A DNA stretch of 64,000 bases from Maratus speciosus (lineage: Eukaryota > Arthropoda > Arachnida > Araneae > Salticidae). The notes under the pieces were generated by a model. The model was not told where the DNA came from. It saw nothing but the letters and a program-made list of their open reading frames with translations, and did not search any database. Numbering within the stretch: the stretch's first letter is position 1; each line of letters opens with the position of its first letter. Positions 21,438 through 33,255 of this stretch are shown here, piece after piece. The position numbers were made by a program, and so were the translations under genes. The stretch spans positions 471,562,806 to 471,626,805 of the forward strand of contig OZ010795.1 of the NCBI GenBank assembly GCA_963932465.1. Reading direction: 5' to 3'.

Positions 21438-23911
21438 CTAGGAGGCTCTGCTTCCTGCAAGCTACGCTTGCCAACCCCCTCCCCCCCCCCCCGTTCAGAC
21501 ACCGCAGAATCTAAAAGCACGCTAATTTGATCAGTTTTAAAAATATTAGAGAAGATTGAACTACAATGAAAAACCTGTAGCGATCTCCCTGTAAACGGGT
21601 TTCCATTTAATTTACTTTGATTGCGAAAATTTAAGGCTGAACCAGTTGCTGTTAAAGCATTTAATGGTTGTTTTCGTGTTTGATTAACGAAGATCGGTTA
21701 AAGATTTGAAAAGAAGCTAAAATAAAATGAATTAAGTAAACAGAGTCTTTGCCTACCGGTATTTTTTAACAGCCTTATAAAACGATTGACATAATACAAT
21801 TTACTACAATTACTACAATTTACTACTTTAACCCCTTCAAGGGCAGTGGTTCATTTTTGGATACTCAATTTTAATTCTTAAATGCCACATTGGCACCAGA
21901 ATACTGGAATGAAAGTTTTCCTTTTATTAAGTAAATGAACAAAAGCATTTTCGTATTTCGAAATTTGTTTGTAAATTCTGGTGCCATTCACTGATTTCAA
22001 CATTTTACGAATGGAAGTACCTTGCCCTGAAAGGGTTAATGCATATTAATGTATTTATTATTTTAAAATTTCCTTTCTCTTTTAATATTCACGTATAAAT
22101 ACAATTTTCAAGACATAATTTTCAATATTTTCCTGCTTTTAACACGTATTTAATAGTAATTTTAAAGTTGTTTTTTTTTCAGTTTTTAATAGCCACGTGT
22201 AAATCGTAAGGAAATATTATTCTTAGCGCTGTTTTTAGAATTGAAAACAATCTCTATAATAATAGCCTAAGTCATGTGACTATCATCAACAGTTCGGGCG
22301 CGGATCCTTTCGCTTTTTATATTCCAGGCGGCCATTTTGGTACTTTAATCTTAGCCAGCCACAGGTGATAAGTCGCCAAATATTATTCTATCGCCATCAT
22401 TTCACTTATACTATAATAGTCCAAGTCATGTAACTGCCATGAACAATTACGGGTGATCCCTTCACTTTTCATAAGAAAGGTTTCCATTTTGATTGAAGAA
22501 TCAAAATTGTTTTTTCGAATAAAACTACATAAAAGTTGCCATGATCGCAAAGAATTCTTGGTACTTTTATGATAGCCGGGTGCAAATCTCGCCAATAGCT
22601 TTTTTTTTTTTTAACTCGCCAGTTATCATTTTTTTTATTTTTCGAGTGGAAAATTAAAATGGTACTACTTGATTATCCCATCGACCAAAAATCTCTCGCC
22701 AAACTATAAGATTAAATGCTAATAATGGTTTATTGTAAATGTCCCATTCACCTGACTTTAAGGAAGTTACACATATTCACGCCATCAAGTTATTTTTATT
22801 TAGACGTTTTATTTGTATTTTTATTAATGTTATACTAATTTATTTGTTCTTTCGTTATTTAAAATAAAAATTATGTCAATTTGTATAATTTGGCGATTTA
22901 TATAATTTGGCGAAATTGGTCAACGGGATAACTAAGTAGTACCATTAAAACATTGCTTTGAAGTTGAAATTAATTGTCATGATTGGTTGCATTATTTAAC
23001 ATTTGACACAGATGTCGTATACGCACCGGGTTTGGCGTGATTTTATTTTTACGACAATTCGGCAAAAACCTCATTTTCGAATACCAGTTACATATGTATT
23101 TGTAAATTATTTTCTATTATTTTTAAAATTAAATAACAATAAATAAAAAAAAAGTTTAATTAATAACTATAGAACAAAACAATTTATAACATTTTTTAAA
23201 AATAAAAATAAAATAAACGTAAATAAACATTTATTAATAAATAAGCAACAATTGCAGGGTTGCCATGTCAGGCAAAATAATGCCATTTTGGCGCCAATTA
23301 GGTACCCCAGTGCGCATATGACATCTGTGCCTAATATTTTTCTTTTCGTTTCGTTAAAAAGAAAAAAAAAAAAAAAAGAAGTGAAAGTCATTAATTTTAA
23401 ATGTTGCAGTTTTAAATGAAAGTTTTGTATTAAATAAAATGATAATGAAATACAAAAAAAAATGCGACGTGAGAAATGTTTGGCGATTTATCACCTGCGA
23501 TTAACAAGTAAATTGGATTATGAATAAAAGTAACATGGTACATTTCTTAGTATACATTTAAAGAAGGCCAAACTGGTCGCCAAATTAGTTTAAAATAATA
23601 ACCTTTTCTAAAATAGGAAAAAAATATCTGTTATGATTAAAATTTGAGTTGCCATCATTAGAGAAAAGTATTTAAAATTAGAAAAAATTAATATTTCGAA
23701 AACTAATTCGAATTTTAAAATTCTAATGCCAGTTTTGAGATCTGAGCATCAATACGGAATTTTGGTGTTAATTTCATCGCATAATATTCCATATTTTATG
23801 AGAAATCGCCGTGAAACATAATCAGTTGTTTCATAAAATCGTTTCATAAAGTCGTTTCATACAGTCGTTTCATAAATTCGTTTCATTAGGATTTTATATA
23901 TATAGGGTAGA
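21438..23911 (-). mobile_element. Helitron A2, non-autonomous
   Basis: Second copy of the family at 107-2139. The minus-strand 5' end TCTACCCTATATATATAAAA matches, and the 3' end reads GGAAGCAGAGCCTCCTAG next to T. The hairpin has two mismatching changes relative to A1. A C run (21478-21491) lies just inside the 3' end. It carries a piggyBac MITE at 21832-22035 that A1 lacks. TTGGCG/CGCCAA motifs recur (about 22375, 22592, 22616, 22697, 22892, 22910, 23032, 23290, 23482, 23577). No Rep/helicase frame. Confidence 0.85.
21832..22035. mobile_element. piggyBac-type MITE inside Helitron A2
   Basis: It is flanked by TTAA (21828-21831 and 22036-22039). Termini CCCCTTCAAGGGCA and TGCCCTGAAAGGG form imperfect inverted repeats. 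It is about 204 bp, without coding content. It is absent from the corresponding part of Helitron A1, so it inserted after the two copies separated, or was lost from A1. Confidence 0.65.
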
Positions 23912-24994
23912 TATATTTTACAACTGAAAAATAAATATTTCATAGCGGTGATTTTTAGATCATTTTCTCCTTTTAATTATCCTTTGCAGGAAAGTCTATT
24001 ATAAAGTAAAGTAATGTTAAAGCTCATAATAAGTTTTAATATCGTGATAATTAAAAACAAGAATAACGAATTGGTTTACAATAGATAAAATAATTCACTT
24101 GTACCCCCCACTCCGCTTAAAACGTCAACATAATCGATTTCCAAGAACTATTTAACGAGATGTCACAGTACAAAACATGACAAAAGATATATATTCAGGT
24201 TTTCCCTCAAATAATAACTATATTTTACTTTATTAGTCTTAAAAAATAAAAAGCCATTTGACATTTTACCAATATTTTCACATTTCGTTTTCCCACAATA
24301 CCAATTCCAATTGTCCTTGAATTCGTAACTGATAAAATGTACTTGAAAGATGTCTATTTTAACATTTTCCTGTTTTTCTCGCGGGATTTTTTTTACTTGC
24401 TAACCATCGCGAGACTAACAACCAATGACATACAAAAGAAAAATGCAGGCAGAAAAAGTCAATAATTTATAGCTCCTCTTTTAGATATTATAGTTCTATT
24501 ATCTATATTTTCGTTGTAATAAGAACTTGACAGGCAATTCTGTATGAATAGTAACGCAATCTGTATCTAGAAATGATATTAATGCACACGTAATTTACGG
24601 CACGTCAAAACTAAAATATATTTCAACCTATATATATAATAAATATTCCATGTTTAATTACGATTTTCTAAAAATATTTAAGGGTAATTTAGAATGCAAG
24701 ACAGAAGAATTTCTCGAAACGTCTATATTATGAAGCAAAAACATGCCCGTGTGTGACACTGACGTGTTATTGACGGTGGCAACACCTGTCCAATAAATTT
24801 CGCTTTTATTGCCCTTTTTGTAACTTTTAAACATCACATAATTTCAAGTTTTACACCGTCGAATAGGAAAAAAACGTTCTTTCAAATGCAATTTGTTTGA
24901 AAACTGTATCTCAATTCACTGATTTTTTATGCTTTTTAAAATTAATTTCAAGTATGAATATTAAATACGTGAATTATCACATTTCAAACTAAGC
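23912..24994. other. Mostly unassigned; holds one dispersed repeat
   Basis: The only recognised content is a block near 24830-24930. Its reverse complement matches 58605-58720 (GAGATACAG(C/T)TTTCAAAC and CGACGGTGTAAAA). The rest is plain AT-rich sequence. Confidence 0.45.
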
Positions 24995-25310
24995 TTAAAA
25001 CCAGCTGAGTGAAAAATGTGTAAGCCGGGAATTGAACCCGGATCCTTGGACTACCGCTCCAATGCTCTATCATTTGAGCTACGAGAACGATACCCAGCAT
25101 GGCATCTCTCACTCACATATGACGGGAAGGCTGCAAACGCAACACAAGATGGAAAATTCACCATGAGCACACAACTCTGCGGTGAAACATGACACGGAAA
25201 TAAAGCCCAGCATAGAAGAATACATACAGGATGTGCTGCATCCTGAAGTATGTATTTGAAGCATGTATTTAGGAACAAATTTTTAAGAATTTGCTTTCAA
25301 ACCTAAATAG
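24995..25310 (-). mobile_element. tRNA-like SINE, family 3
   Basis: A minus-strand unit contains a tRNA-like core at 25018-25088. It is preceded by GCATGGC/GCTGGGTATCG-like text and followed by ACATTTTTCACTCAGCTGG. That frame matches families 1 and 2, although the core sequence differs. Edges are approximate. Confidence 0.5.
25018..25088 (-). repeat. tRNA-like SINE core, family 3
   Basis: 71 bases. The D stem GCTC/GAGC, anticodon stem TTGGA/TCCAA and T arm CCGGG TTCAATT CCCGG all pair. The acceptor (GTTCTCG versus CTTACAC) does not close and the anticodon loop GCGGTAG lacks T33. A and B boxes are readable. It is a SINE relic, not a functional tRNA. Confidence 0.6.
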
Positions 25311-25380
25311 GCACTAGAGATGGAGCATTTTTTACATTGTTAACGTTCTGTACAGGTGACCACATACGCAAGGGATGGTA

Positions 25381-26139
25381 TCATGCACTCAAACCATCGT
25401 CAGCCGCAATAACGGCCTCTACATTCTGTCGAAACCAACAGCAGGCAATAATCATATGTGTGTTGGGAGCATTTGCCATTGAATACAAACTGTTAGCTTG
25501 AGCTCCGCAACAGTGTTGTGTGGATGCCTATTGGGGTCCCTCTTAACCACGCCACATACATAATAGCCTACCGGGTTAACACCTAGAGAGCTGGGCTGCA
25601 ACAAGTTCAGGATGAGATGTTCATGAAAGTTTTTGGCTATCCATTATTGGGCTTTATGGGCTGTTTGTGGTGGTGCAGAGTCTTGTCAAAAAACGTACGG
25701 CCTCCCACGTGTAATAGAAGTAATCCAGAGCTTTAACATCTCGGTATAAACAACGGCATTGAATCTGGCATCTTAAAGAAAGACATGTGGAGCCATCAGG
25801 TCGTCTTCGCTGCTCACGATCCCACCCCCAGAATCATTAGTGATGTTGGAAATTTTCTGTCCATGATGGTCAGAACCTCTTCTGGGATTTTATGTAGCTA
25901 CCGATCTTTTTCGGTTCTCTTCCTGGACCCGGACAATTTTTTGTCATCTGGAGAAAATAACAGCATTCCTGGCTCCTCTTCATGTTTCTGCTTGTTAAGG
26001 AGGCGTTTTGGTTTGGTCAGACGGTTACCCCTGCCTCTCTCAGACAAGAACTATTCTCGCCTCATCACCTATGACCTCAAACGAAGATGCTCACGCATCG
26101 CACATCGGATAGTGGCCTCATCAACCTGCAGCTCCCTAG
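25381..26139 (-). pseudogene. mariner transposase, C-terminal two thirds
   Basis: Read from 26139 downward with frame changes: RELQVDEATIR, RLRS-stop-VMRRE, NRLTKPKRLLNKQKHEEEPG, then LFSPDDKK (first catalytic aspartate region), KIPEEVLTIMDRKFPTSLMI, RPYVF-stop-QDSAPP (second aspartate), and NLLQPSSLGVNPVGYYV. It ends FRQNVEAVIAADDGLSA before a stop at 25381. The family usually has NPLDYY at the third catalytic site; here it reads NPVGYY, so the last aspartate is lost. Spacing suits the DD37D group. The frame at 25785-26192 on the plus strand is only its shadow. Confidence 0.75.
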
Positions 26140-26953
26140 TAGTCCACGAGCCAGCAACAGATTTTGATGACCAAGTTTCTATCGGCCGATAATTTGTAAA
26201 ATGCTTCAGAAAGTTGCATCATGAAACTCCGTGAACGTCAGCTGCGGTTCCGTGGGTGGGTTGAGCAGCGGTAGCCTCCCATGCACGTTAAAAAAAAAGA
26301 ATTTTAGTCATTTCTCCCGATTGAAAATTTATCAAATTATAGCTAACCAAATATCTTGAAGGGGGAAAAAAAGTTACCTGATTATAAAGTGGTGGCTAAT
26401 ACGTCAGCTGGTCACACGAACATGAAATATATATATATATATTCAGTGATTTCCTCTCAAATGAAAATTTAACAGATGACAGTATATATGCTATTTTAAA
26501 TAAATAAACATGTCAGCTGGCTATATCTCAGTGGTAAAACTGTCAGCTGATGCCCTGAAGGGTGTAACGCAGGAGCAAGACAGGAGCACCTATCACTTAT
26601 TTAAATGCACCAGCTGACGAGTTTTCCCTCGGCATATTGCCAACTGATTTTTTTTTACATTACAGGATCATATTAACTATCAGCTTACGGATATTCATCC
26701 GGGAGGAAATAACCTATCTTAAGTTATTCGACATCACGCTCCATGTTTAACTGAAAGATATAAATTTATTGTGATGTTTCGTTTACATCAATATTCTTTA
26801 TAGATACTTTTAAATTCTCATCCCCTTCTAAGTCACTATCTCCGCTCGCATTTTCGCCGATTCCAACCGTTATTATCTAAAATAAGAAACTGCGGATGCG
26901 TGTGGACTTAGACTGAAATTCTCTTACTAGAAAAATTGTACACGGTTACGAAG
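26140..26953 (+). repeat. Left terminal inverted repeat of long-TIR element
   Basis: Matches the reverse complement of 30385-31092 through blocks such as TTGTAAAATGCTTCAGA, TGATTATAAAGTGGTGG, GTGATGTTTCGTTTACATCA and CTAGAAAAATTGTAC. About 70 bp near 26270-26340 is extra relative to the right arm. Confidence 0.75.
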
Positions 26954-27565
26954 TTTGCTATATGTCATCGCGCTAAATTGGCGATTACTTTTTGGCGTTC
27001 GAAAATAAAGAAAGAAAGTTAAAATTAAAATAAAAACATAAGAAAAGTATTTAAGAAGTTTAAATAAATATATTTTATCAATAAAAAGATAAATAAAATC
27101 AAAACTGAATAACTTACATCCATAAAGAGTGAAAAAAAGAAAAGAAAATTTCCTTGTGCTGCCATGTATGTCCAGTGATTTAAACGAAATTGATTATTAA
27201 AAGAATTTTATAATTATCTGAATAGATAGCTTTTAATTGTTTATAACTGAATTAAAAAAACAGTTCCAAGAAGCTGTATCTAAAAAGGAAGGTTGTACTA
27301 GTAATAATATTCAATAAAAAATGTATTTAATATTTAGTAAAATTACATAAAAAGTAGAATAGGATGTAAAAAAATAATGCATTATTAAATTTATAAAAAT
27401 CATAAACTATTACATTAAAATTTATATGTACTGCTTAAATTAAATTAATAATGTTTCTTTAAATATATACTATTTTGGCAGCAGAACATACAAGATTTAA
27501 AAGAATATATTTTTAACTTTGTGTTAAAAAAATAAATATATAAAGTAAAAATAAAAATAAGATAA

Positions 27566-29077
27566 TCATTCTTCTTCTTATTATTATTGCCGAAACGTCA
27601 GTGAAGGCTTACTGTGGAGACCCGAAAAGTTTTTGGTTTCCGTTTGTTTGCTTGTTAGTTTGTTCCGCGATAACTGCCGCAAAAAACATCCGATCAGCTT
27701 GAAATTAAGTAAGCATGTTGGTGAGGTACCCGGAATCAGCTGTATAGTTTTTGGTTAAATTTCGTTCATTCGTTTGTGAAATATGGAACATTTTCTTTTG
27801 CGCTATAATGCTTTTCTACGGCAATTCAGACGATTTTCAAATTTCCATTTGTTGAAAGAAAATGGCTCATTGTACTAATGTACTTAAATGGTAAATTATG
27901 AATGTTAAAATTTACAAATATGGATTTTAAATTATTCCAATTAGTTAGAAATTTTGTCAAAACATTTGTCAGAGTTTTTAAATTAGGTGTATAACTTATG
28001 ATGGAATTTTATACATGTGTTCGAATAATATAAAACATTTTATTTTATGAATTTATTTATATTTCATTTTTTTCTTTTAACCGTTACGTAGCAACTGCAT
28101 CTCATCTAAATATATCATAAATGTGAAAGTATGTATGGTTTTTTTTTTAAGTCAAATAAAAGTTAAAAGGAATGGATTAATAAATGCATTTGTATAGATA
28201 TTTGCATATAGATTGATTTAAACACAGAAATGAAAATAGTATTTATATACTATATAGAATAATATTTTTATTTATTTATTCAACTATTTTGATTACAAAT
28301 GAAGAAGTTTGTTATTTTCATACAGAATAAACTGACATTATTCTGTTAAATTTTATAAACTTTATTGTCGCCAAAAAAAAAAAAAAATAGCAATTTTTCC
28401 CAAAGAGTTAATTTTAATTTGTAAGATTTTCACGTGCAAAAGAAAAATGGAATAAGCAAATTAATAATTAAAAAAAAGATAAATAGGACAGGAATGAATA
28501 CATATAATCATTTCACACCGAATACCACCTAAAATAATTTTTGTAGTAGTATTTTCCCAGCACTACGAAGAAAGATTCATCGATTTACACGATTTTACTT
28601 GGCCTTCCTTATTTCATTGGTTGCGATTTCATTTTCGCAATTGTGTATATTAATAGGCACAAAGTTTTACATTTTTATGACTGAGGTATATGTAAGACCA
28701 TACACATAAGAAATTCCGTATTGTCTCCTATAAAACGTGATAAAATGTTGGTTAATTATATATGTTTTTATTAAGAGGAGCAGAGCTGCCAAACCTTCGG
28801 CGTTCTGGATACCAGTATTTTAATACAGAAAATGTTACTTTATTTAATTGCAACATTTGCGCAATTTAAAAAAACAACATTTTCTCTAAGATAATAGTGA
28901 TGTGCAAAAAGCTTGAGACTTGGCATGTCTGCTGGGGAGTGAAATGTTTTACTTAATGCATTTATCTCTATTTTAATGCTACGTGAACGACGTCCCGTGT
29001 AAAAGCTTGTAGAGAATAAAATAAATTATTAAAATAATCCCTATTACGAAAAATGAAACAGAAAGTCCGGCTAAGGG

Positions 29078-29115
<38 letters not shown>

Positions 29116-29982
29116 TTAGTTAACCTTTCGTATTTTAACCTGAATATAGGTTTGCGTCAAATTTCAACGGTATTTGTAACATCACGATTTTAAATTAAAT
29201 GTGGATACTATTAAAAGGCTATCACAAAAAATACTTTACGGCGCCAATTCACGTTTATCTATTTAGTCAATTGGAAGTGGACACGATGATGAATTATTAA
29301 CCGTTAGGTTTAGAAATCCCCCTACTTTAGGGTGATTTTAGTAAGTTAATGCTATTGAGTACATTTTTAGATATTTAGATTAGATTTTAGATATAAATAT
29401 TGCAGAATGGTATTAAAAATTATTTTTTGGAAACAAAAATTATAAAGGTATTAGATTTCCAAATTAGATGTCTCAGTTTACATTTCCAAAAGTTCTTTAT
29501 CCATTAGATACAGGTGTTTGTGGTTAGCAGGCAAGTAAATACTGCTGTATGGATATTAGGATAACGTAAAATGCTTGACCAAATTGTTGCTTATCCTTAT
29601 AAATCGCAGTGTAAAAAGAAATCTAAGATATAGGATAGTCATTAACTCGATCAATAGAAAATTACAAATGCAAAATAAATTACACAACGGGGGGGGGGGG
29701 GGTTCAGGGGGGCTCTGCCACCTGAAGAAATTTGCTTTATTATATAAAAATTACCAGAATAAGTGGCTCGTGAGATTTTCAGAATATCATTACACAACAA
29801 CGTGTTTAATTTAACTCTTCTAATATCTGAAACCGTCGAAATATTTTTTACTTTTATAAATGTTTATGTAATTTAAAAACTTTAAATTGCGTTTTTATAG
29901 AAAGATTAATATTACGCAAAGTGTGCTAAAAACAATGAGTTGCAGAGATGACGTTGAGGCTCTTAATCTGCATATTTACTAG
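27566..29982 (+). mobile_element. Helitron B2, non-autonomous
   Basis: It begins A|TCATTCTTC and ends ATATTTACTAG|T. It matches inverted copy B1 (6326-8133) from GCCGAAACGTCAGTG near the 5' end to GACGTTGAGGCTC near the 3' end. The 5' region holds TCCGCGATAACTGCCGC and related Helitron-like text. An A run (29078-29113), a G run (29689-29702) and about 0.5 kb of extra sequence make it longer than B1. It lies wholly between the arms of the long-TIR element. No helicase is encoded. Confidence 0.75.
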
Positions 29983-30384
29983 TTATTAAGTGTGGAAAGG
30001 AATAGTATAGATTTGCAGCTACATTTTTATTAGTAATACGTTTAAATTTCTTAGCTCATTTGCAAAATTTAACTCTTTATCTGTTGAGTAATAAATAATT
30101 TCCCAATTGCGTTAGTATTAAATACTTCAAGAAAATCACATGAAGCTATTTCTAAAGCAGTGTTGTTTGTCAATAAAAATAAAATAATAATGTAATTGAC
30201 ATAGGAAATTACAAAACAAATAAAAATAGAACATTAAATTGATGGTAGAGGTACTTTTATTTATTATAAGCCATTGGCTTACTACAATATTTACAAAAAG
30301 TTTTGCTCAACTGAAAAAAATTAAATAAATGTTGATGGGATGAAAATGTCACGCATTATATGATAAAAACTCCAATCTGATAAC

Positions 30385-31092
30385 CTGTGCGTACAATTTT
30401 TCTAGTAGTAAGAGAACTTCCACACGCATGTGCAGTTTTTTATTTTAGATATAACGGTTGGGGTCGGAGAAAATTCGAGTGGAGACAGTGAACTAGAAGG
30501 GGATGAGATTATAAAAGTACCTATAAAGAATATTGATGTAAATGAAACATCACAATAAAATTATATCTTTCAGTTAGAACATGGAGCGTACCATCGAATA
30601 ACTTAAGATACGTTATTCCTCTCGGATGCATATCCGTAAGCTGATAGTTAATATAATCTTGTACGTAATTAAAAAAATCAGCTAGCAATATGCCGAGGGA
30701 AAACTCGTCAGCTGGTGCATTTAAATAAGTGATAGGTGCTCCTATCTGGCTCCTGCGTTACACCCTTCAAGACAACAGCTGACAATTTTTCACTGTGATA
30801 TAGCCAGCTGACATGTTTATTTATTTAAAATAGCATATATACTGTCATCTGATAAATTTTCAATTGAGAGGAAATCACTGAATATATATTTTATGTTCGT
30901 GTGACCAGCTGAGGTATTAACCACCACTTTATAATCAGCTGACTTTTTTTCCCTTCAAGATATTGGGCTCAACACACCCGCGGAACCTCAGCTGATGTTC
31001 ACGGAGCTTCATGATACAAATATCTGAAGCATTTTACAAGACAGCGGCCGAAAGGAAATAATTGATGAAATTTGTACAGGGCTCGGGGACTA
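30385..31092 (-). repeat. Right terminal inverted repeat of long-TIR element
   Basis: Inverse counterpart of 26140-26953. It carries six CAGCTG sites, most within (G)TCAGCTG or CAGCTGA. It ends GGCTCGGGGACTA directly before the TAG duplication and the mariner N-terminal fragment. Confidence 0.75.
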
Positions 31093-31351
31093 TAGTGAGT
31101 GCCCTCATCGACTTCCTAGGATTTTCATCGACACGAACGACGAATTCCGGCGTCTTGACAATGTCATATCACCAACAATTACCAGTATGAAACGGTTGCC
31201 ACATCAAACCACACCAATCCGTACTTTAAAGACGAATAACTGGGCGAGTTTCAAGAATGCAGCAGTTTCTAAATCGGAGTGTTTGTTCTTCAGCCAGTGA
31301 GACAATGAAAGCATGGCTCTTCATTTCTTCAGTTAGTCTAGGTTCTGACAT
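31093..31351 (-). pseudogene. mariner transposase, N-terminal fragment
   Basis: Starts MSEPRLTEEMKSHAFIVSL at 31351. After a frame change it reads ETRPVIR, and near the break EFVVRVDENPRKSMRALT. It stops at the insertion point of the long-TIR element. The missing continuation (RELQVDEATIR) is found at 26139. The Met is a plausible native start, about 90 bp inside the right terminus of the mariner. Confidence 0.7.
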
Positions 31352-31599
31352 GTTTACATGTAACAGAACATGATTTATAACCATGATGTGCAGGGTGGTA
31401 TTTCACTTATAATGTGTGTTCTCAAATACCTACCGCACCCTGTATATGTATAATTTTAATTAATTTTTCAATTAATTTAAAATAAGAATTCAATTAATTG
31501 AAAATTATATGTAAAGATAAATATGTATTATGGTTTACTATACCCTATTTAAAATGGAGCATGTAGCTATTTCGGTTCGTTTACAGAGACACAGGATAA

Positions 31600-31976
31600 C
31601 ATTCGCAAGCTAATATTAAACAAATGGAGATGCTCTTTACAAATTTCTCAGCATTTTTAAATACATAATTTTCTATAAGATATCTCATATTGGTATCTAA
31701 CGTTCCACTTTTGTAATTTTTCAATTTGGTTGCAGTTTTTTTTTTTTGTTTTTTTTTTTTTTCCTGGGAATACTTGATTCTGGAAAAAAAAATTGGTTGG
31801 TTTCTTCCTAAATTTAAAGCGTCTTCAGAATGAAACTGCAAGAAAAATTCAAAAAGCATGCAACTTTAGACGTTGATTTCAGATATACTATGCAAAAAGA
31901 ATCGTTTAAAAATATCAAAATGGAAAGGACCAATTTGTAAAAAACAGTTGACATTGGTTTAAATTAGCTTGCGAAG
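31600..31976. repeat. Palindromic MITE 1 of a cluster
   Basis: CGCAAGCTAATATTAAAC on the left mirrors GTTTAAATTAGCTTGCG-like text on the right. The arms meet near 31788, around an imperfect T-rich and A-rich stem. TTGGTTGCAG in the middle is shared with the MITEs at 32003 and 35383, so the three are related. Confidence 0.65.
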
Positions 31977-32002
31977 GACAACGCATGACTGAAGAAGCTC
32001 TT

Positions 32003-32417
32003 TAGGGGACTCTTCACTCAATTGAAAACACCAGCTCGCTAATGTTAAGCCAGTGGGCAGGTTAATTTCGAATTTCTCGTTTACATTTGAATATTTTTAA
32101 ATGATTTTTTTTCTTTAGGATAGCTGAGGTCGGTCTCTAATGTGGCTACTTTTTAATTATCGATTTTGGTTGCAGATTTTTTTAATAAAGGTACTTTCAC
32201 TTTCGGAACCGTTATCGAAAGTGAAAGTACTTTTATTTTTAAAAAATCTGCAACCAAAATCAAAAAAGTACAAATTGGCCTTATTAGAGATTGACCTCAA
32301 CTATCCTATGCAAAAAATTAGTTTAAAAATATTCAAATTTAAAGTTGAAATTTGAAAACAACCTGGCCATAGGTTTAGCATTAGCGAGGGGGTGGTTTCA
32401 AGTAAGAGAAGAGTCAA
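32003..32417. repeat. Palindromic MITE 2 of a cluster
   Basis: The ends are TAGGGGACTCTTCACTCAAT and AGTAAGAGAAGAGTC. The centre is a near-perfect stem, GGTACTTTCACTTTCG against CGAAAGTGAAAGTAC (about 32190-32230). It has the same internal blocks as 35383-35793 (AATTTCTCGTTTA, TTGGTTGCAGATTTTTTT). Confidence 0.75.
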
Positions 32418-32424
32418 GATGAAG

Positions 32425-32583
32425 TTAAGGCTCTTCATGAGTCAGGCTGGAAATTCCCCTCTCTAACGCTAAATCTATAAGCTTGGCATGCATCCGTATT
32501 TTAAAAATTTTCACTCGGAAAATTAAAAAAATTTCTTCTGTTTTCTGTATGCTCTTCTTGAAGAATGTTTCTTTCTTTTTTAT

Positions 32584-32625
<42 letters not shown>

Positions 32626-32905
32626 GCACATTGATAGTTTTATTTAAAGTGTTAAAATCTTACATACAACGCGCCTGCTTCATTTAGATTTTAACACTTA
32701 AAATATAAAATATATATATATATTTAGAAACATTTTGGCAAATAAAAAGAAATAAACCTTCTTCAAGACGAGCATACAGAAAAGAGAAGGTAAAAATTTT
32801 AATTTTCCGAGGAGAAATTTGAAAAATACGGATGCATTCCAAGCCCATAGGTTTAACGTTAGAGAGGGAAATTTACGTCCTGACTGATAACAAGCCTCAA
32901 TTGTT
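32425..32905. repeat. Palindromic MITE 3 of a cluster
   Basis: CCCTCTCTAACGCTAAATCTA and GCATGCATCCGTATTTT on the left mirror AATACGGATGCATTCCAAG and TAACGTTAGAGAGGG on the right. A long T run (32587-32623) and a TA-rich stretch fill the middle. It abuts MITE 2. Confidence 0.65.
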
Positions 32906-33255
32906 CTTCGTTAGCAAGAAACAAGAGCGAAAGATTATGAAACACTTTCCAACATTAGCGAAATAGTGTTAAGAAATTTAATTAAATAATAATTTTCCCA
33001 TAGAACGAAATGTTCAGAAAACCAAATAAACAATTTAAAAGACACATAACGCAGTAAAGGTCCATTTTTTGCTATTGCTGTCTCTATCCGGTAATGTGTT
33101 TGAATTATATCGTGCAGCCCTGTATTTGATCTATGAAATTTATAAACACCACGTAAGATACTAAAAAGTATTTAACTTTAAAAACACATGCCACAACTAA
33201 AAATGCACTTCCAGCAATTATCGATCATCGATTGTCCTGTAACCGAATTATTTTG

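Larger units (their letters stand above)
26140..31092. mobile_element. Long-TIR element of unassigned family, split by a Helitron
   Basis: Terminal inverted repeats of about 0.8 kb (left, 26140-26953) and 0.7 kb (right, 30385-31092) start TAGTCC(A/C)CGAGCC. Both flanks are TAG (26137-26139, 31093-31095); taking this as a 3 bp target duplication restores the reading frame of the interrupted mariner. Without the Helitron inside it is about 2.5 kb. The arms contain repeated CAGCTG: five on the left (26239, 26405, 26514, 26544, 26611) and six on the right (30709, 30776, 30805, 30906, 30936, 30989). No transposase frame was found between the arms. TIR length and missing coding sequence resemble foldback-like non-autonomous elements. 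The superfamily is unknown to me. Confidence 0.7.
25351..31444 (-). mobile_element. mariner-type element split by a later insertion
   Basis: The right end, read on the minus strand, begins TACAGGGTGCGGTAGG. The left end carries TACAGGTGACCACATACG, an imperfect counterpart. Removing the element at 26140-31092 leaves about 1.1 kb, a normal mariner length. It encodes one transposase, now in two pieces (31351-31093 and 26139-25381). Several stops and frameshifts show it was inactive or has decayed. Confidence 0.75.

Noticed and set aside
25785..26192. 135-codon plus-strand frame
   Set aside because: It is the antisense shadow of the mariner transposase remnant, which reads well on the minus strand.
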